Notes: a model not told the origin generated them from the letters alone. 26,006 nt of DNA from DAOUMU01 sp034409055 (GCA_034409055.1 DAOUMU010000264.1:1-26006), one strand, 5' to 3'; counted from the first letter of the stretch, positions 1-8,649 are shown. A program made the numbers and translations.

Positions 1-640
1 TCCCGTCGTTAAACAGACGGTAGTTATTGGGATTGGTCACGTCGTCGGCCCCAGTGTCCCCGCCCGGATCCTGAACCGCCTCGTCAAACGTGACCAGGAG
101 TTGGGTGATGTCCACCGTGGCCGTCTCGCCCTCGCCTAAACTGCCGTCGCCCGTGTCCTGGTTGGAATTGACCTGACCGACTTGCGGCGGCATATCTACA
201 CTGAAGTTTCGGGTGAAGTCGTCGCCACCGGTGCCATCTCCGTTGCCGTCGAGCGAGTGGCCGGCCACATCTTTGATGGAGGTGCTGCCGCAGACTAACA
301 GCCGGTAACTGTCGTCCGGCAACTTCGTCCCACCGTTGACATTCAAAGTGGCCACCCGCGTCCCACCGTTATAGGTGACACTGTTGATCGTGATGGCCTG
401 ATCGTCGCCCTGGGTCGCGCCGCACACACTCGTTTGGAAGGTGCCGTCGGTCCCGTCGTTAAACAGACGGTAGTTATTGGGATTGGTCACGTCGTCGGCC
501 CCGGTGTCTCCGCCCGGATCCTGAACCGCCTCGTTAAACGTGACCAGGAGTTGGATGATGGCCACCGTGGCCGTCTCACCCTCGCCTAAACTGCCGTCGC
601 CCGTGTCCTGGTTGGAATTGACCTGACCGACTTGCGGCGG
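1..640 (-). repeat. 450-bp in-frame tandem repeat inside the surface protein gene
   Basis: Bases 1-190 match 451-640 with only a handful of substitutions (for example at 53, 59, 95, 114 and 121). The spacing is exactly 450 bp, or 150 codons. The repeat encodes the Ig-like unit of the protein on the minus strand. The array continues beyond the left edge, so the copy number is unknown. Confidence 0.92.
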
Positions 641-2218
641 CGTGGTATCGCAGTTGAAAGTAAAGTTGGCATGCCAGGTGCCCCAGCGGCCGTTATTTCC
701 CCCGCCAGACGCCGCCACCCTAGCGTATTCGTGCGTGACCCAGAACGAGTTATCCACCGGGTCGATGACCGTCGATGAGTAGTCGCCCCAGCGCTCGGGT
801 GGACCGGTAAAGTCATCAAAGAAAAAGGCACTGGCCTTGGCCACCACCGGGGTCTGCATGGTATTGGCCGCGTCGCCAGCGGCCCGGCCTGTATAGCGCA
901 TCTCGGGAAAGCGGTTACTTGAACTCTGGGTGTAGGTGAGAGCCGCATTGCCACAGGGGTCAACTGAGATGGAGGGCATAAAGGTGAACTCGCCCGTGCC
1001 GCCGTCGATGGTGCCATGCTGCTTTAAGGTAGCGCCCATAGTAGAGGTGTCATACTCAAACCATTGCACCACCGCCCGGCTGTCGGTCGTGTCAGAGCCG
1101 GTCAGGGTGCCCCACAGGGAGTTGTTCCGCCACACGGCGTTCATCATGCGCGGGCAGACGGTGTCGATCTCCTTCGTGGTACCCTGTTGGGGGGCCGGGT
1201 TAACACACGGGCCCTGGTCGGCTGTCGTGACCAAGGTCAGAGCGTTGACGGTGGGCGCAGCGGGCACGCCCGTCAGCGTCGTGACCGCCAGGGTTGTCGG
1301 GCCCACCCGCTGAAACATATAAAAGGTCCCGCTGGGCGGACTGCTGAGATGGTGCGCCGGCTGGACCGTAAACCCACCCTGAGCGGAGGTCCGGTCAATG
1401 TCCTGGTAGGTGGCGGTGGCATCCCCGTCGTACAGCTCAGTTTTGTCAAAGACACGAATCTTCGTCCCTTGAAAAGTATTAATAGTGTCTTGGAACATAT
1501 TCCCGGTCACCACCACCGCGTCCGGGCTAACACCCAGCCCGGGGTAATCGAACCAGGACGGGTTGCCATTGATGGTGGCCCCGGTGTTGTGGACGAACTT
1601 GTCCCAGTCTGTGGTCAAGTTGGTTGGGTTGTTGGTTTTTGAGACCATAATATGCAGCTTGCTGGTCGCAGACGTCTTGCCCTCCAACACCACCGCCACA
1701 AAACGACCGGAAAACTGGTCGTAGATTACCTTGGGGTCGAAGCAGCCCAGCGCAATGCCGCAGAAGCCGTTGAGGGTGACTGCGCCGCCGCCGCTATCAC
1801 CGCCGGCAATGAGCCCCCCCGTTTTGTTGTAGATGCCCACGTGCCCGTTGGTCACTTCCACAATACTATTCGGTCCCGTGGCTGCGTGGGTATCGGGCGG
1901 ACTGAAGAGAAAGCCACCGGCGGATTGCTGACCAATGCCGATGAAGTTGGTGCCTATCGCCGGGGCCTTGGCCTCGGTTAGAATGCCGGGAGCGGCAGGC
2001 ACGACCACTTCAGTTCCGGCCGGAGCAGCCGAGGCCCCGTAGCTCTCCAGGAAAGCTTCAATGTCCTGGGCTGACTCCTCGTACCTGCCCCGGGGGACCT
2101 CAACCCCTTGGGGGCCGTCGGCCTTTACCGGCGGCGAGGTCAACCAGATCAAAGTCATCGAGACCAGGCCAATCACCACAATCATTACTACTTTAGACAG
2201 TTTGAATGGATACAACAT
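1..2218 (-). CDS. Large exported surface protein with C-terminal Ig-like (SbsA/Big_5-type) repeats, 3' end beyond window
   Basis: The frame is open on the minus strand from an ATG at 2218 to the left edge, about 739 codons with no stop, so the C-terminus lies outside the window. A GAGGTG ribosome binding site sits about 5 nt before the start. Residues 1-33 form a signal peptide: basic start, hydrophobic stretch about 9-27, Ala-rich end 'PPVKA'. Residues about 60-520 are a non-repetitive extracellular module rich in Gly, Thr and Asn with paired Cys, possibly a beta-propeller; I do not recognise a catalytic family. From about residue 525 ('PPQVGQVNSNQDTG') begins a 150-residue repeat with the features of SbsA-type Ig-like domains: 'LLVTFDEAVQDP', 'NPNNYRLFNDG', 'SIKDVAGHSLDGNGDG'. 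A second copy starts near residue 675. It is probably a cell-surface or adhesion protein. It follows the lipoprotein gene by 86 bp on the same strand. Confidence 0.85.
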   Translation of the reverse strand, partial: MLYPFKLSKVVMIVVIGLVSMTLIWLTSPPVKADGPQGVEVPRGRYEESAQDIEAFLESYGASAAPAGTEVVVPAAPGILTEAKAPAIGTNFIGIGQQSAGGFLFSPPDTHAATGPNSIVEVTNGHVGIYNKTGGLIAGGDSGGGAVTLNGFCGIALGCFDPKVIYDQFSGRFVAVVLEGKTSATSKLHIMVSKTNNPTNLTTDWDKFVHNTGATINGNPSWFDYPGLGVSPDAVVVTGNMFQDTINTFQGTKIRVFDKTELYDGDATATYQDIDRTSAQGGFTVQPAHHLSSPPSGTFYMFQRVGPTTLAVTTLTGVPAAPTVNALTLVTTADQGPCVNPAPQQGTTKEIDTVCPRMMNAVWRNNSLWGTLTGSDTTDSRAVVQWFEYDTSTMGATLKQHGTIDGGTGEFTFMPSISVDPCGNAALTYTQSSSNRFPEMRYTGRAAGDAANTMQTPVVAKASAFFFDDFTGPPERWGDYSSTVIDPVDNSFWVTHEYARVAASGGGNNGRWGTWHANFTFNCDTTPPQVGQVNSNQDTGDGSLGEGETATVAIIQLLVTFNEAVQDPGGDTGADDVTNPNNYRLFNDGTDGTFQTSVCGATQGDDQAITINSVTYNGGTRVATLNVNGGTKLPDDSYRLLVCGSTSIKDVAGHSLDGNGDGTGGDDFTRNFSVDMPPQVGQVNSNQDTGDGSLGEGETATVDITQLLVTFDEAVQDPGGDTGADDVTNPNNYRLFNDG

Positions 2219-2304
2219 ATCACCTCACTTTGGCTTTGATAAAAATGGTTTTATTTATGTAGTTACACTTTTTCTATGTCTCCAATATACCCTCCTGATG
2301 TGTT

Positions 2305-2970
2305 TCAACGGATGCCGCTGTCGTAAGTGACGGTCAACTGGGTGAAGGTGCCAGCCTGAACGTTGAACGGGATCGGCTTGGCAAAGGGCGGTATTTCAGG
2401 ACCGACTGACCCCGGCACCAAGACATACGCTCCCGGGGCCAGGGGGATATGAAAGACACCATCTGCGTCAGAGCTGCCCTGGGCCACAATCTGCCCCTCG
2501 AGGTTGGTCACAGTCAGTTGGGCCTCGTAAGGTTGGTTCGAACAACCAGCGCCAGACTGTTCGGCGGTGCAGGTCGGTCCCAGCCACACCTGGCCTTCGA
2601 CCCCGCTATCCGTTGGCTGGGATGGCAACGGGGGCAAGGTCGATGTCGGTAATAGGAGCATGGGGATATCCTCCACGGTGGGCGCTGTGGTCGGCGTTGG
2701 CGGCAGCGGCGTATCGGTGGACGGTGATAACGTTGGAGTAGGGGGGACAGATGTTGCCGTAGGCACGACAGGGATGGGGGTGACTGTGGGCGCTTTGATC
2801 GGCGTTGGCGGCAGCGGCGTATCGGTGGGCGGTGATAATGTTGGGGTATCCGGAACAGATGTTGTTGTGGGCACGACGGGGGTGGGAGCGAAAGATGGGC
2901 CGGCCAAACATCCATTTGCAAAAAAAGCAAAAAGAATCAGGAGCAAGCATAATGAAGCATACCTTTTCAT
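2305..2970 (-). CDS. Lipoprotein with Pro/Thr-rich repeated stalk and small beta domain
   Basis: The 221-residue protein starts 'MKRYASLCLLLILFAFFANG' and then Cys21, a convincing lipobox (FANG-C), so it should be a lipid-anchored exported protein. Residues about 28-110 form a low-complexity Pro/Thr/Ser stalk with two copies of a 36-residue unit (TLSP-TDTPLPPTP). After it, residues about 120-221 make a compact domain with 'GVEGQVWLGPTC', four Cys that may pair, 'SDADGVFHIPLAPGAYVLVP' and a C-terminal 'TQLTVTYDSGIR'. This pattern resembles carboxypeptidase-regulatory-like or transthyretin-like beta sandwiches of Chloroflexota lipoproteins. No catalytic residues can be assigned. It lies between the M6-CAP protease gene and the large surface protein, all on the minus strand, which suggests a surface-protein cluster. 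Several overlapping frames in the repetitive region are open, but only this frame has a signal and a coherent domain. Confidence 0.85.
   Translation of the reverse strand: MKRYASLCLLLILFAFFANGCLAGPSFAPTPVVPTTTSVPDTPTLSPPTDTPLPPTPIKAPTVTPIPVVPTATSVPPTPTLSPSTDTPLPPTPTTAPTVEDIPMLLLPTSTLPPLPSQPTDSGVEGQVWLGPTCTAEQSGAGCSNQPYEAQLTVTNLEGQIVAQGSSDADGVFHIPLAPGAYVLVPGSVGPEIPPFAKPIPFNVQAGTFTQLTVTYDSGIR
2684..2899 (-). repeat. Two 108-bp repeats encoding the lipoprotein stalk
   Basis: The segment beginning TCGGCGTTGGCGGCAGCGG at 2691 recurs at 2799, a period of 108 bp or 36 codons, with scattered substitutions. The two copies encode the Pro/Thr-rich stalk on the minus strand. Confidence 0.8.
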
Positions 2971-3075
2971 TCAATACACCCCTACAAAATTTCACCAATT
3001 GGCACAAAGAAAAGAAAATAAAGATGTTACTTAAAAAAGGCAACCGCAGAAAAAAATCAGAATAAGGAACAATGA

Positions 3076-3133
3076 ACACGCCCACGTGCGAGCGGAGCCA
3101 TACGCGAGCGCGTAACGCAGCACGTGGGCGTGT
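3076..3133 (-). terminator. Long hairpin after the M6-CAP gene, probable terminator
   Basis: Perfect 14-bp arms, ACACGCCCACGTGC at 3076-3089 and its complement at 3120-3133, enclose a second small dyad (TACGCG-AG-CGCGTA, 3101-3114). Read on the minus strand, the hairpin lies 33 bp after the protease stop and is followed, about 20 nt on, by a run of seven T (3056-3050). It probably separates the protease transcript from the lipoprotein gene. The T run is further away than in a textbook terminator. Confidence 0.6.
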
Positions 3134-3165
3134 CTCATGCAATACCCTGTGGGTACTCTACAGTA

Positions 3166-5259
3166 CTACTGGGGAACCGCAAAGACCTGTGTCCAATAGT
3201 GATTCCAATTCTCGTTACCGGTATCATTTTGCAGGAAGTAATACCCCACCCCAATTTCCTTCCAGTTACAATTCAGAATGTTGGCCCGGTGGCCGGAGCT
3301 GCTCATCCAGCCTGCTACGACCGCCGCAGGAGGGCTGTAGCCCGCGGCGATGTTTTCGCCCACCCCTGCCGCCTGATAGCCTGCCGCCGCAACCCGAGTG
3401 GCCGGGGTAGAACCGTCCTTGCCGATATGGTCAAAGAAGTCCTGGAGGGCCATATTCTGGGTGTGGCCCTGGGCGGCATTGTACAGTTTCTCGTTGAAAG
3501 TCAGGGCCGGACAGCTGGCGTTGGCCCGTTCGACGTTGGTCAGGTTCACCACCTCGGTCACGAAGGTGGGCACAGAGGTCGAAGACGAAGCCCGCATAAT
3601 AATCGGCAGGTAAACTTTGCCCGTCGTGACCGCGGTCTGGCTAAAGTCAGCCGTCATGGTTGGGGCACAGGCACTGATATTGGTCACGGAAACGCCGCTG
3701 GCGCTGCCACTATAAAGTTTGCTATTGGGAGTGGAGGTATCGTTAAAGGTGGTCTTGTTGCCGGAGCCGGGGAAAGGATCGCCGGCATCGCCCCGGTTGG
3801 TCTTGCTGTCCAGGTGATTCAGGCCGTCGGCTTCCTCCACGTCGACCAGTTTGCGCGTCTCGTCGGCATTGGCCGAGTTTGTCTGGGTACGAGTCTCGTC
3901 GATGTGCCAGATGAGCAGGCCACAGCCGGGCAGAGCGGCATCATAGCCGACCTTTTGCCGGTTTTCCACCAGGAAATATTCGCCCGTGCCCGACTTTACG
4001 CCGAAACTCCAATCGACGCCGTTCGGATTATCCAGCAGTTGAATGACCGAGTCGGTTTTGTTGGTTTCTACCTGGGGAATATTCGTGGTGACCGCCACCT
4101 GGATGCCACTATCGTCGGTGGTCGTGATCTGAATTTGCTTGGGGGTCAGCCAGCCCTGGTACCATTTCTCCCAGGCCGAAGGATGGGCCGGCGTGTCCCC
4201 GCTGAAGGTGGTGCCCAGCCACGAGCCGGCACCCATCACGCTCCAACTACCGACGCCCTCAGAGCTTTGGTCAGTGTCATACAGGTCGGGCCAGCCGAGC
4301 AAGTGCCCTAGCTCGTGTACCATAATGCCGATGGTGGCGGTGTGGCCCGGATTATCGAAGTTGTTGGCGTGCCATTCACCAAATTGACCGTAAAGGAAGC
4401 CGGCAATCCCATCGAGGGGGGCTGGAGTGGTAAAGCCACTCATATGTCCCCAGACATTGGGCGTGAGCGCCTGGGCGCCCCCGTAGCTGTTTTCGTAACC
4501 GGCCACAATAACGATGATCAGCAGTTCATTGCTAAGCAGTACCTTGTCCCCATTGGTATCGAAAGCGGCGTAGTTGACACAAGCATCGGCCGCTTGTAGA
4601 GCCGCATAGGTGAGATTAGCGTCCCCATTATTAGGATGAGTGGCGCCGATTCTCAGCCAGTTGGTAATCCCGTCGTTATTTGTGCCACATGTTTCGGCAG
4701 CCGGAGTGATGGTGAAGCCATTGTAGGATACTTCTTCGTAAAAATTCTTGACGCTATTCGTATTGCCAAAGAATTTGTTGATCCAATTCGCTTCCGAATT
4801 CATCCCCCCCACCGGGGTTCGGTCATCGTAGTAAACCAGCAAGCCCAGGGTCGGCACCGAGGGAACCCCAACGCCAGCCTGCACCTCAAGCTCACTCTGG
4901 GGTCTGACCACCACGGGCCGAGCGCTACGGGCAGAAGCCGGGGGAGAGTCTTTACCGGCTACTTTGTCCGTGGCTGTCAACTGGCCGGTATCTTCATCGA
5001 CCTCGGCGTAGAACCAGTAACCGCTGTCGGGGTCTTGCAGGATGGTGTAGCCGTCAACGGTTTCCATACCATTGGCATACTCATCGCCCCAGGCGCGGGC
5101 TTCAAACGTGGTCACCCCATCCGGTTGGGTCATGGTAAAGGTGAGCGGGGCCGGGGGAGCAGCCAGAGCTGGGAGGGCTGGCCGCCCGACAACGACGGCC
5201 ACAGCGGCGACGATCGCCACTAACAGCCAAAACTTTTTATGGATACATAAATGTTTCAT
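3166..5259 (-). CDS. Secreted M6-family metalloprotease fused to a C-terminal CAP (SCP/YkwD-like) domain
   Basis: This 697-residue protein has a signal peptide at residues 1-34 (hydrophobic core about 10-25, 'LPALAA' end), so it acts outside the cell. A propeptide-like region follows ('DGVTTFEARAWGDEY', 'DGYTILQD' about 60-85), typical of M6 proteases. The catalytic core carries HELGHLLGWPDLYD: His315, Glu316, His319 and Asp325 fit the HExxHxxGxxD zinc motif, and 'WSVMG' near 339-343 is the Met-turn. After a linker containing 'GKVYLPIIMR' (about 547-556) comes a CAP domain, residues about 565-697, with His611, Glu635 in 'GENIAAG' and His657 in 'SSGHRANIL', the usual CAP cavity residues. AAGGAG lies about 8 nt before the ATG. 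M6 members degrade host or environmental proteins; the CAP partner's role here is unknown. The fusion is in one uninterrupted frame. Confidence 0.92.
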   Translation of the reverse strand: MKHLCIHKKFWLLVAIVAAVAVVVGRPALPALAAPPAPLTFTMTQPDGVTTFEARAWGDEYANGMETVDGYTILQDPDSGYWFYAEVDEDTGQLTATDKVAGKDSPPASARSARPVVVRPQSELEVQAGVGVPSVPTLGLLVYYDDRTPVGGMNSEANWINKFFGNTNSVKNFYEEVSYNGFTITPAAETCGTNNDGITNWLRIGATHPNNGDANLTYAALQAADACVNYAAFDTNGDKVLLSNELLIIVIVAGYENSYGGAQALTPNVWGHMSGFTTPAPLDGIAGFLYGQFGEWHANNFDNPGHTATIGIMVHELGHLLGWPDLYDTDQSSEGVGSWSVMGAGSWLGTTFSGDTPAHPSAWEKWYQGWLTPKQIQITTTDDSGIQVAVTTNIPQVETNKTDSVIQLLDNPNGVDWSFGVKSGTGEYFLVENRQKVGYDAALPGCGLLIWHIDETRTQTNSANADETRKLVDVEEADGLNHLDSKTNRGDAGDPFPGSGNKTTFNDTSTPNSKLYSGSASGVSVTNISACAPTMTADFSQTAVTTGKVYLPIIMRASSSTSVPTFVTEVVNLTNVERANASCPALTFNEKLYNAAQGHTQNMALQDFFDHIGKDGSTPATRVAAAGYQAAGVGENIAAGYSPPAAVVAGWMSSSGHRANILNCNWKEIGVGYYFLQNDTGNENWNHYWTQVFAVPQ

Positions 5260-5402
5260 AAGCGTTTACTCCTTGATATTCAGTCTTGGAAAATATTTTG
5301 ATGGTTTGTCCTGCCGGTCCGGTGAGTTGATTCATAAATCCTGCTACATCTTTAGCCTCCATAATTTCTACATCGCGTTGACAAATTTTAAGGAGAGATT
5401 TT

Positions 5403-5466
5403 AACCACGGAAACACCGAGAACACAGAGAAAATCTATCATACTGTGATCTCTGTGCCTGTGTGGT
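5403..5466. repeat. Imperfect inverted repeat of the 'ACCACGG...CTCTGTG' kind
   Basis: The left arm AACCACGGAAACACCGAG plus AACACAGAG (5402-5429) is partly complementary to CTCTGTGCCTGTGTGGT (5450-5466). Similar 'accacggaggcacagag' intergenic elements are common in Chloroflexota and some other phyla. Function unknown. Confidence 0.5.
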
Positions 5467-6008
5467 CAGTCAACTCGAAACATTAAATTTGTCGGCCAAT
5501 CAGCCCAATCTGCGAGAATGTTGAGAGATTAAACGAAGAATCTTAAGAAAGACAGGCCCCGAAAAGCTCTCAAATAGGACTCGCATTGCTACCTAAATAA
5601 CTTAATTCAGCACATCAATTAACAGCTTATGTGGAATAATGTGAGGAACCGACGGTTACTGGCCCAAGTGCAGCGATTTGGGTCAGCTCGGATTTGTGGT
5701 GTAATTAGCCCCCTAATAGTGAATATGAACTTAAATACACTACAGCATCGAAACAGAAGCTGGCTTCCCCACAAGACAGCAAGTAAAATTATAAGCGATA
5801 ATCGCAAAAAATTACAGGGCCAAAAGTACTTAATATATCAGCCAAATGACCAGTAATTTCAATCTTTACTAGGCATTTTGGCCTAGGTCATTACGCTGAG
5901 GTAATCATTGTGTAACAACCCTAACCTGATTTCAAGCTGCTTGTAAGGTAAGTGCAGGTTCGATGGTTGCGCTTTTGGTTCAACCGGCAATAAGATAAAT
6001 CATAGAGC

Positions 6009-6037
6009 TTCCCTCAAACGCTATTTTCGGTTATAAT
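6009..6037 (+). promoter_or_regulatory. Possible promoter of the amidase-like gene
   Basis: A perfect TATAAT at 6032-6037 lies about 40 bp before the start codon. The hexamer 17 bp upstream (TTCCCT, 6009-6014) matches TTGACA at only three positions, so the -35 is weak or the promoter is activator-dependent. Confidence 0.45.
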
Positions 6038-6077
6038 TTTTCAAACTGGGCCACAATCTAAATAAAAGGAGTGACAT

Positions 6078-8390
6078 ATGGCTGTTCCCTACGGAGAATC
6101 TCTTTATCTTTATGGCATACACGACCCGGGTGGCGAACACCTGATGATGGTCAATAATCAGGCTAAAGGGTGGGTCTTGGTCACGGAGGCCATCGGGACC
6201 GATCCCAACGATCAGGGTGGCCAACCAGAGTTATATAAAAAATTAGCCGATCAAGGCTTTGGGGTGATTGTGCGTCTCAACCAGGCCTATGGTTCCCAAG
6301 GGACTATTCCCCATTCCTCCAAATACCGGGACTTTGCCCGGCGGGTGGCTAATTTCGTCAAAAATTCGCCGGGCGCTCATATCTGGGTGATTGGCAATGA
6401 GATGAATTTTGAGCGGGAACAGCCACGCCAACCCGGCAGCAGCGAAGCCGAGCCGATTACGCCGCGCCGCTATGCCGATTGTTACCGGCTCTGCCGTGAG
6501 GCCATCCATCGATTATCCGGCCATACCAATGACCAGGTGATTATTGGCGCGCCAGCACCGTGGAATGCCCAGACGGCTTATGATGCCGATCCCCAGGGCA
6601 AATACACCGCCAACCGCATCGCCGGTGGGCCGGCTGAATACCCCTTTCGGAGTTTTTTCGGGGACTGGATCAAATATCTAACGGATATCTGCCTGGCCAT
6701 TGGGGCCGACAATTGTGACGGGATTGCCATCCACGCTTATACCCACGGCGTTGATCCCAGGCTGGTCTTCAGTGCCCAAAAAATGGATTCCCCTTTCGAT
6801 AAATATCACTTTCATTTCCGCACCTATCGGGATTACATGAATGCTATTCCCGAGGAGTTTCGTTCCTTGCCGGTTTACCTGACCGAGATGGACGAGGACG
6901 AGGTCTGGGAGGACGCCAATAGAGGTTGGGTCAAGAATGCCTACCGGGAAATTGACAATTGGAACAAAGCCGGTAACCAGCAAATTCGCGCGGCTGTTCT
7001 CTACCGCTGGCCCCGGGCCGATAAATGGCATATTGACGGTAAACTTCGCGTACAAGAGGATTTCCAAGAGGCCATTGCCCAAAATTACCAGTGGGATCCG
7101 GCGGTGGTGGCCGAGATCGAGGCCAGAATAACCAGGCCCGAAATTCTGCCTCGTCCCGGCTACCGCACCCGCTACATCCAGCACAATACGCCGACGACCG
7201 TCTCGGCCGATCAAACTTTAACGGTGAACATCACTCTGCAAAATGCAGGGGGCTTTACCTGGGTACGGGGCGGCTCTAATCCCTTCCGCCTGGGCTTTCA
7301 ATGGTATACAATGGCCGGCCAGATGGTCAGTTTTCCATCCCAACTCGATTTTCGGACCTCGCTGCCGGCCGATATTCCGCCTGATGAAACCGTCACCTTG
7401 CTGGCCCGGCTGCGTACTCCCGATACGTCCGGTACCTATCACTTGCGTTGGGACATGATCCACGAATTGGTGACCTGGTTCACGACGCAGGGTGATCAGG
7501 GACTACTGATCAGCCCGGTCACCGTCAACCCCGCCGGGGTCGGTCCGGAGGTGAAGCCCACCCCTGTGCAGATTCAGGATGTCAGTGCCAGCCTGGCTCA
7601 ACATGCCTCGAAACGATATCCCACCCGCACCCGGACGGCCATCCGCCGGATCATTATCCACCATACGGCCACCCCGGCCAGCGTTTCCGTGCAGCGGATT
7701 GCCGACTACCAGGTCAACAACCGCGATCTGGCCGGTATTACTTACCACTTTTGCCTTGATGCCCAGGGGACAATCTTTCAAACCCAACCGCTAGAGGTGG
7801 TGTCCACCCACGCCGGTAATCACAGTCGTGACAGTGTTGGGGTCTGCTTGATTGGCAACTTTACCGACACCCCGCCCCCTCAAAACCAACTGGATGCAAC
7901 GGCGGCTCTGCTGGCTCAGTTGGTGACCCAACTCAACCTGAGTGTAGACCAAATCTTTGGCTACAGCGAATTAGTTGTCACTGGCAGTCCGGGGGCGACC
8001 TGGCCCACCTGGAAAGAGCCGCTTTTAGCCCAGGTGCGTAGCCTGCTGGCCGCCGCTGAGCCTACCCCCACTCCCGCCGAGAAACCCATTGAACATTACT
8101 TGCTGCTATGGTATCACAGCCCGGACAACTGGGCCAAATGGGATCTGCTGGGGGCGCTCGAATATATCGAAAGATTCCCGGCGACCATTGGCTTTTCGAT
8201 TGAAGAAGCCAAATCGGCCAAATATGTGACCATTATCGGTGGTCCGGGCGGTGTCCCGGCTGAAACGGAGCAAATTTTACAAGCCGCCGGTTGTCAAGTG
8301 GAACGCCTGGCCGGAGCCACCGAAACCGAAACCCGCCGGATATTGGAGCAGTTAGCCGCCCAGGGCCAACGGTTTAGAACGTTGCGGTAA
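6078..8390 (+). CDS. Composite protein: GH clan A-like barrel, Ig-like domain, degenerate Amidase_2/PGRP domain, CWB2-like tail
   Basis: The 770-residue protein starts at ATG 6078 with AAAGGAG 7 nt upstream. Residues 1-355 look like a clan GH-A TIM barrel: 'VIGNEMNF' places an acid/base-like Glu at 108 and 'PVYLTEMDED' a nucleophile-like Glu at 270. Residues about 360-485 form an Ig-like (NBR1-type) sandwich ('GGFTWVRGG', 'SGTYHLRWDM'). Residues about 505-655 are an Amidase_2/PGRP domain: 'IIIHHTATP' with first zinc His528, 'YHFCLDAQGTI', 'STHAGNHSRDSVGVCLIGNF'. The second and third zinc ligands of the family, in a GHxD...CPG context, appear as Tyr629 and Ser637 ('GYSELVVTGSPGA'), so hydrolase activity is doubtful. 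Residues about 672-764 resemble a CWB2-like cell-wall-binding unit ('VTIIGGPGGVP', 'VERLAGATETETRRIL'). There is no signal peptide or membrane segment, odd for a cell-wall-directed protein. A glycan or peptidoglycan-binding role is my inference. Confidence 0.82.
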   Translation: MAVPYGESLYLYGIHDPGGEHLMMVNNQAKGWVLVTEAIGTDPNDQGGQPELYKKLADQGFGVIVRLNQAYGSQGTIPHSSKYRDFARRVANFVKNSPGAHIWVIGNEMNFEREQPRQPGSSEAEPITPRRYADCYRLCREAIHRLSGHTNDQVIIGAPAPWNAQTAYDADPQGKYTANRIAGGPAEYPFRSFFGDWIKYLTDICLAIGADNCDGIAIHAYTHGVDPRLVFSAQKMDSPFDKYHFHFRTYRDYMNAIPEEFRSLPVYLTEMDEDEVWEDANRGWVKNAYREIDNWNKAGNQQIRAAVLYRWPRADKWHIDGKLRVQEDFQEAIAQNYQWDPAVVAEIEARITRPEILPRPGYRTRYIQHNTPTTVSADQTLTVNITLQNAGGFTWVRGGSNPFRLGFQWYTMAGQMVSFPSQLDFRTSLPADIPPDETVTLLARLRTPDTSGTYHLRWDMIHELVTWFTTQGDQGLLISPVTVNPAGVGPEVKPTPVQIQDVSASLAQHASKRYPTRTRTAIRRIIIHHTATPASVSVQRIADYQVNNRDLAGITYHFCLDAQGTIFQTQPLEVVSTHAGNHSRDSVGVCLIGNFTDTPPPQNQLDATAALLAQLVTQLNLSVDQIFGYSELVVTGSPGATWPTWKEPLLAQVRSLLAAAEPTPTPAEKPIEHYLLLWYHSPDNWAKWDLLGALEYIERFPATIGFSIEEAKSAKYVTIIGGPGGVPAETEQILQAAGCQVERLAGATETETRRILEQLAAQGQRFRTLR

Positions 8391-8391
8391 G

Positions 8392-8548
8392 GTAGAGCAG
8401 GGCATGGGGATGCCCTGCCTACGATTAAAATATGAGCCTACCATTGGCTAATCCGTGAATGACGTAGCCGAGGCATCCCCATGCCTCGGCGGGCGTAGCA
8501 GGGCATAGGGATGCCCTGCCTACAACCAAAATGGGATACCCCGCCTAC
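8392..8548. repeat. Cluster of REP-like hairpins with a GCAT-4-ATGC core
   Basis: Three consecutive hairpins share the layout 'GTAG-arm-GCAT-NNNN-ATGC-arm-CTAC': 8392-8422 (arms GCAGGGCAT/ATGCCCTGC), 8467-8490 (GCCGAGGCAT/ATGCCTCGGC) and 8495-8523 (GCAGGGCAT/ATGCCCTGC). A partial fourth copy lies at about 8532-8548. Two units are followed by 'CTACnaNNaAAAT'. They lie directly downstream of the amidase-like gene and may serve as its transcription end. A relative occurs at 20932-20982. Confidence 0.85.
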
Positions 8549-8619
8549 GCTCAAAATGTGAGGGCACTGATTTCAGCTCAGTGCCCTCAAACTATTTCAG
8601 CCCATATCTGACTCGATAA

Positions 8620-8648
8620 TTGACAAATATCAAACCATATAGTACAAT
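8620..8648 (+). promoter_or_regulatory. Strong sigma-70-type promoter of the catabolic locus
   Basis: TTGACA (8620-8625), a 17-bp spacer and TACAAT (8643-8648) match the consensus at 6/6 and 5/6. Transcription would start near 8655, about 45 nt before the regulator's ATG at 8701. Confidence 0.75.
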
Positions 8649-8649
8649 T

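Larger units (their letters stand above)
5260..6077. other. 818-bp AT-rich intergenic region between divergent genes
   Basis: This holds the upstream regions of the minus-strand protease gene and the plus-strand amidase-like gene. I see no supported gene: the open frames (for example 5629-5856 plus and 5619-5807 minus) have no ribosome binding site, domain or codon bias. It contains an imperfect dyad at 5403-5466 (ACCACGGAAACACCGAGAACACAGAG against CTCTGTGCCTGTGTGGT) and a small one at 5869-5886 (CTAGGC, 6-nt loop, GCCTAG). Confidence 0.6.

Noticed and set aside
586..1981. Several open frames of 60-192 codons on both strands
   Set aside because: They are shadows of the partial surface-protein gene, which is continuous on the minus strand from 2218 to the left edge and holds the signal peptide and Ig-like repeats.
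3124..4311. 395-codon open frame on the plus strand
   Set aside because: It lies opposite the M6-CAP gene, which has a signal peptide, zinc motif and CAP residues on the minus strand. The plus frame has no domain or ribosome binding site.
5619..5856. Short open frames of 62 and 75 codons in the intergenic region
   Set aside because: No ribosome binding site, domain or codon bias; they overlap each other on opposite strands in AT-rich DNA.
8392..8548. CRISPR-like array
   Set aside because: The repeats are palindromic, vary in arm sequence, and have no regular unique spacers or cas genes; they fit REP-like elements.
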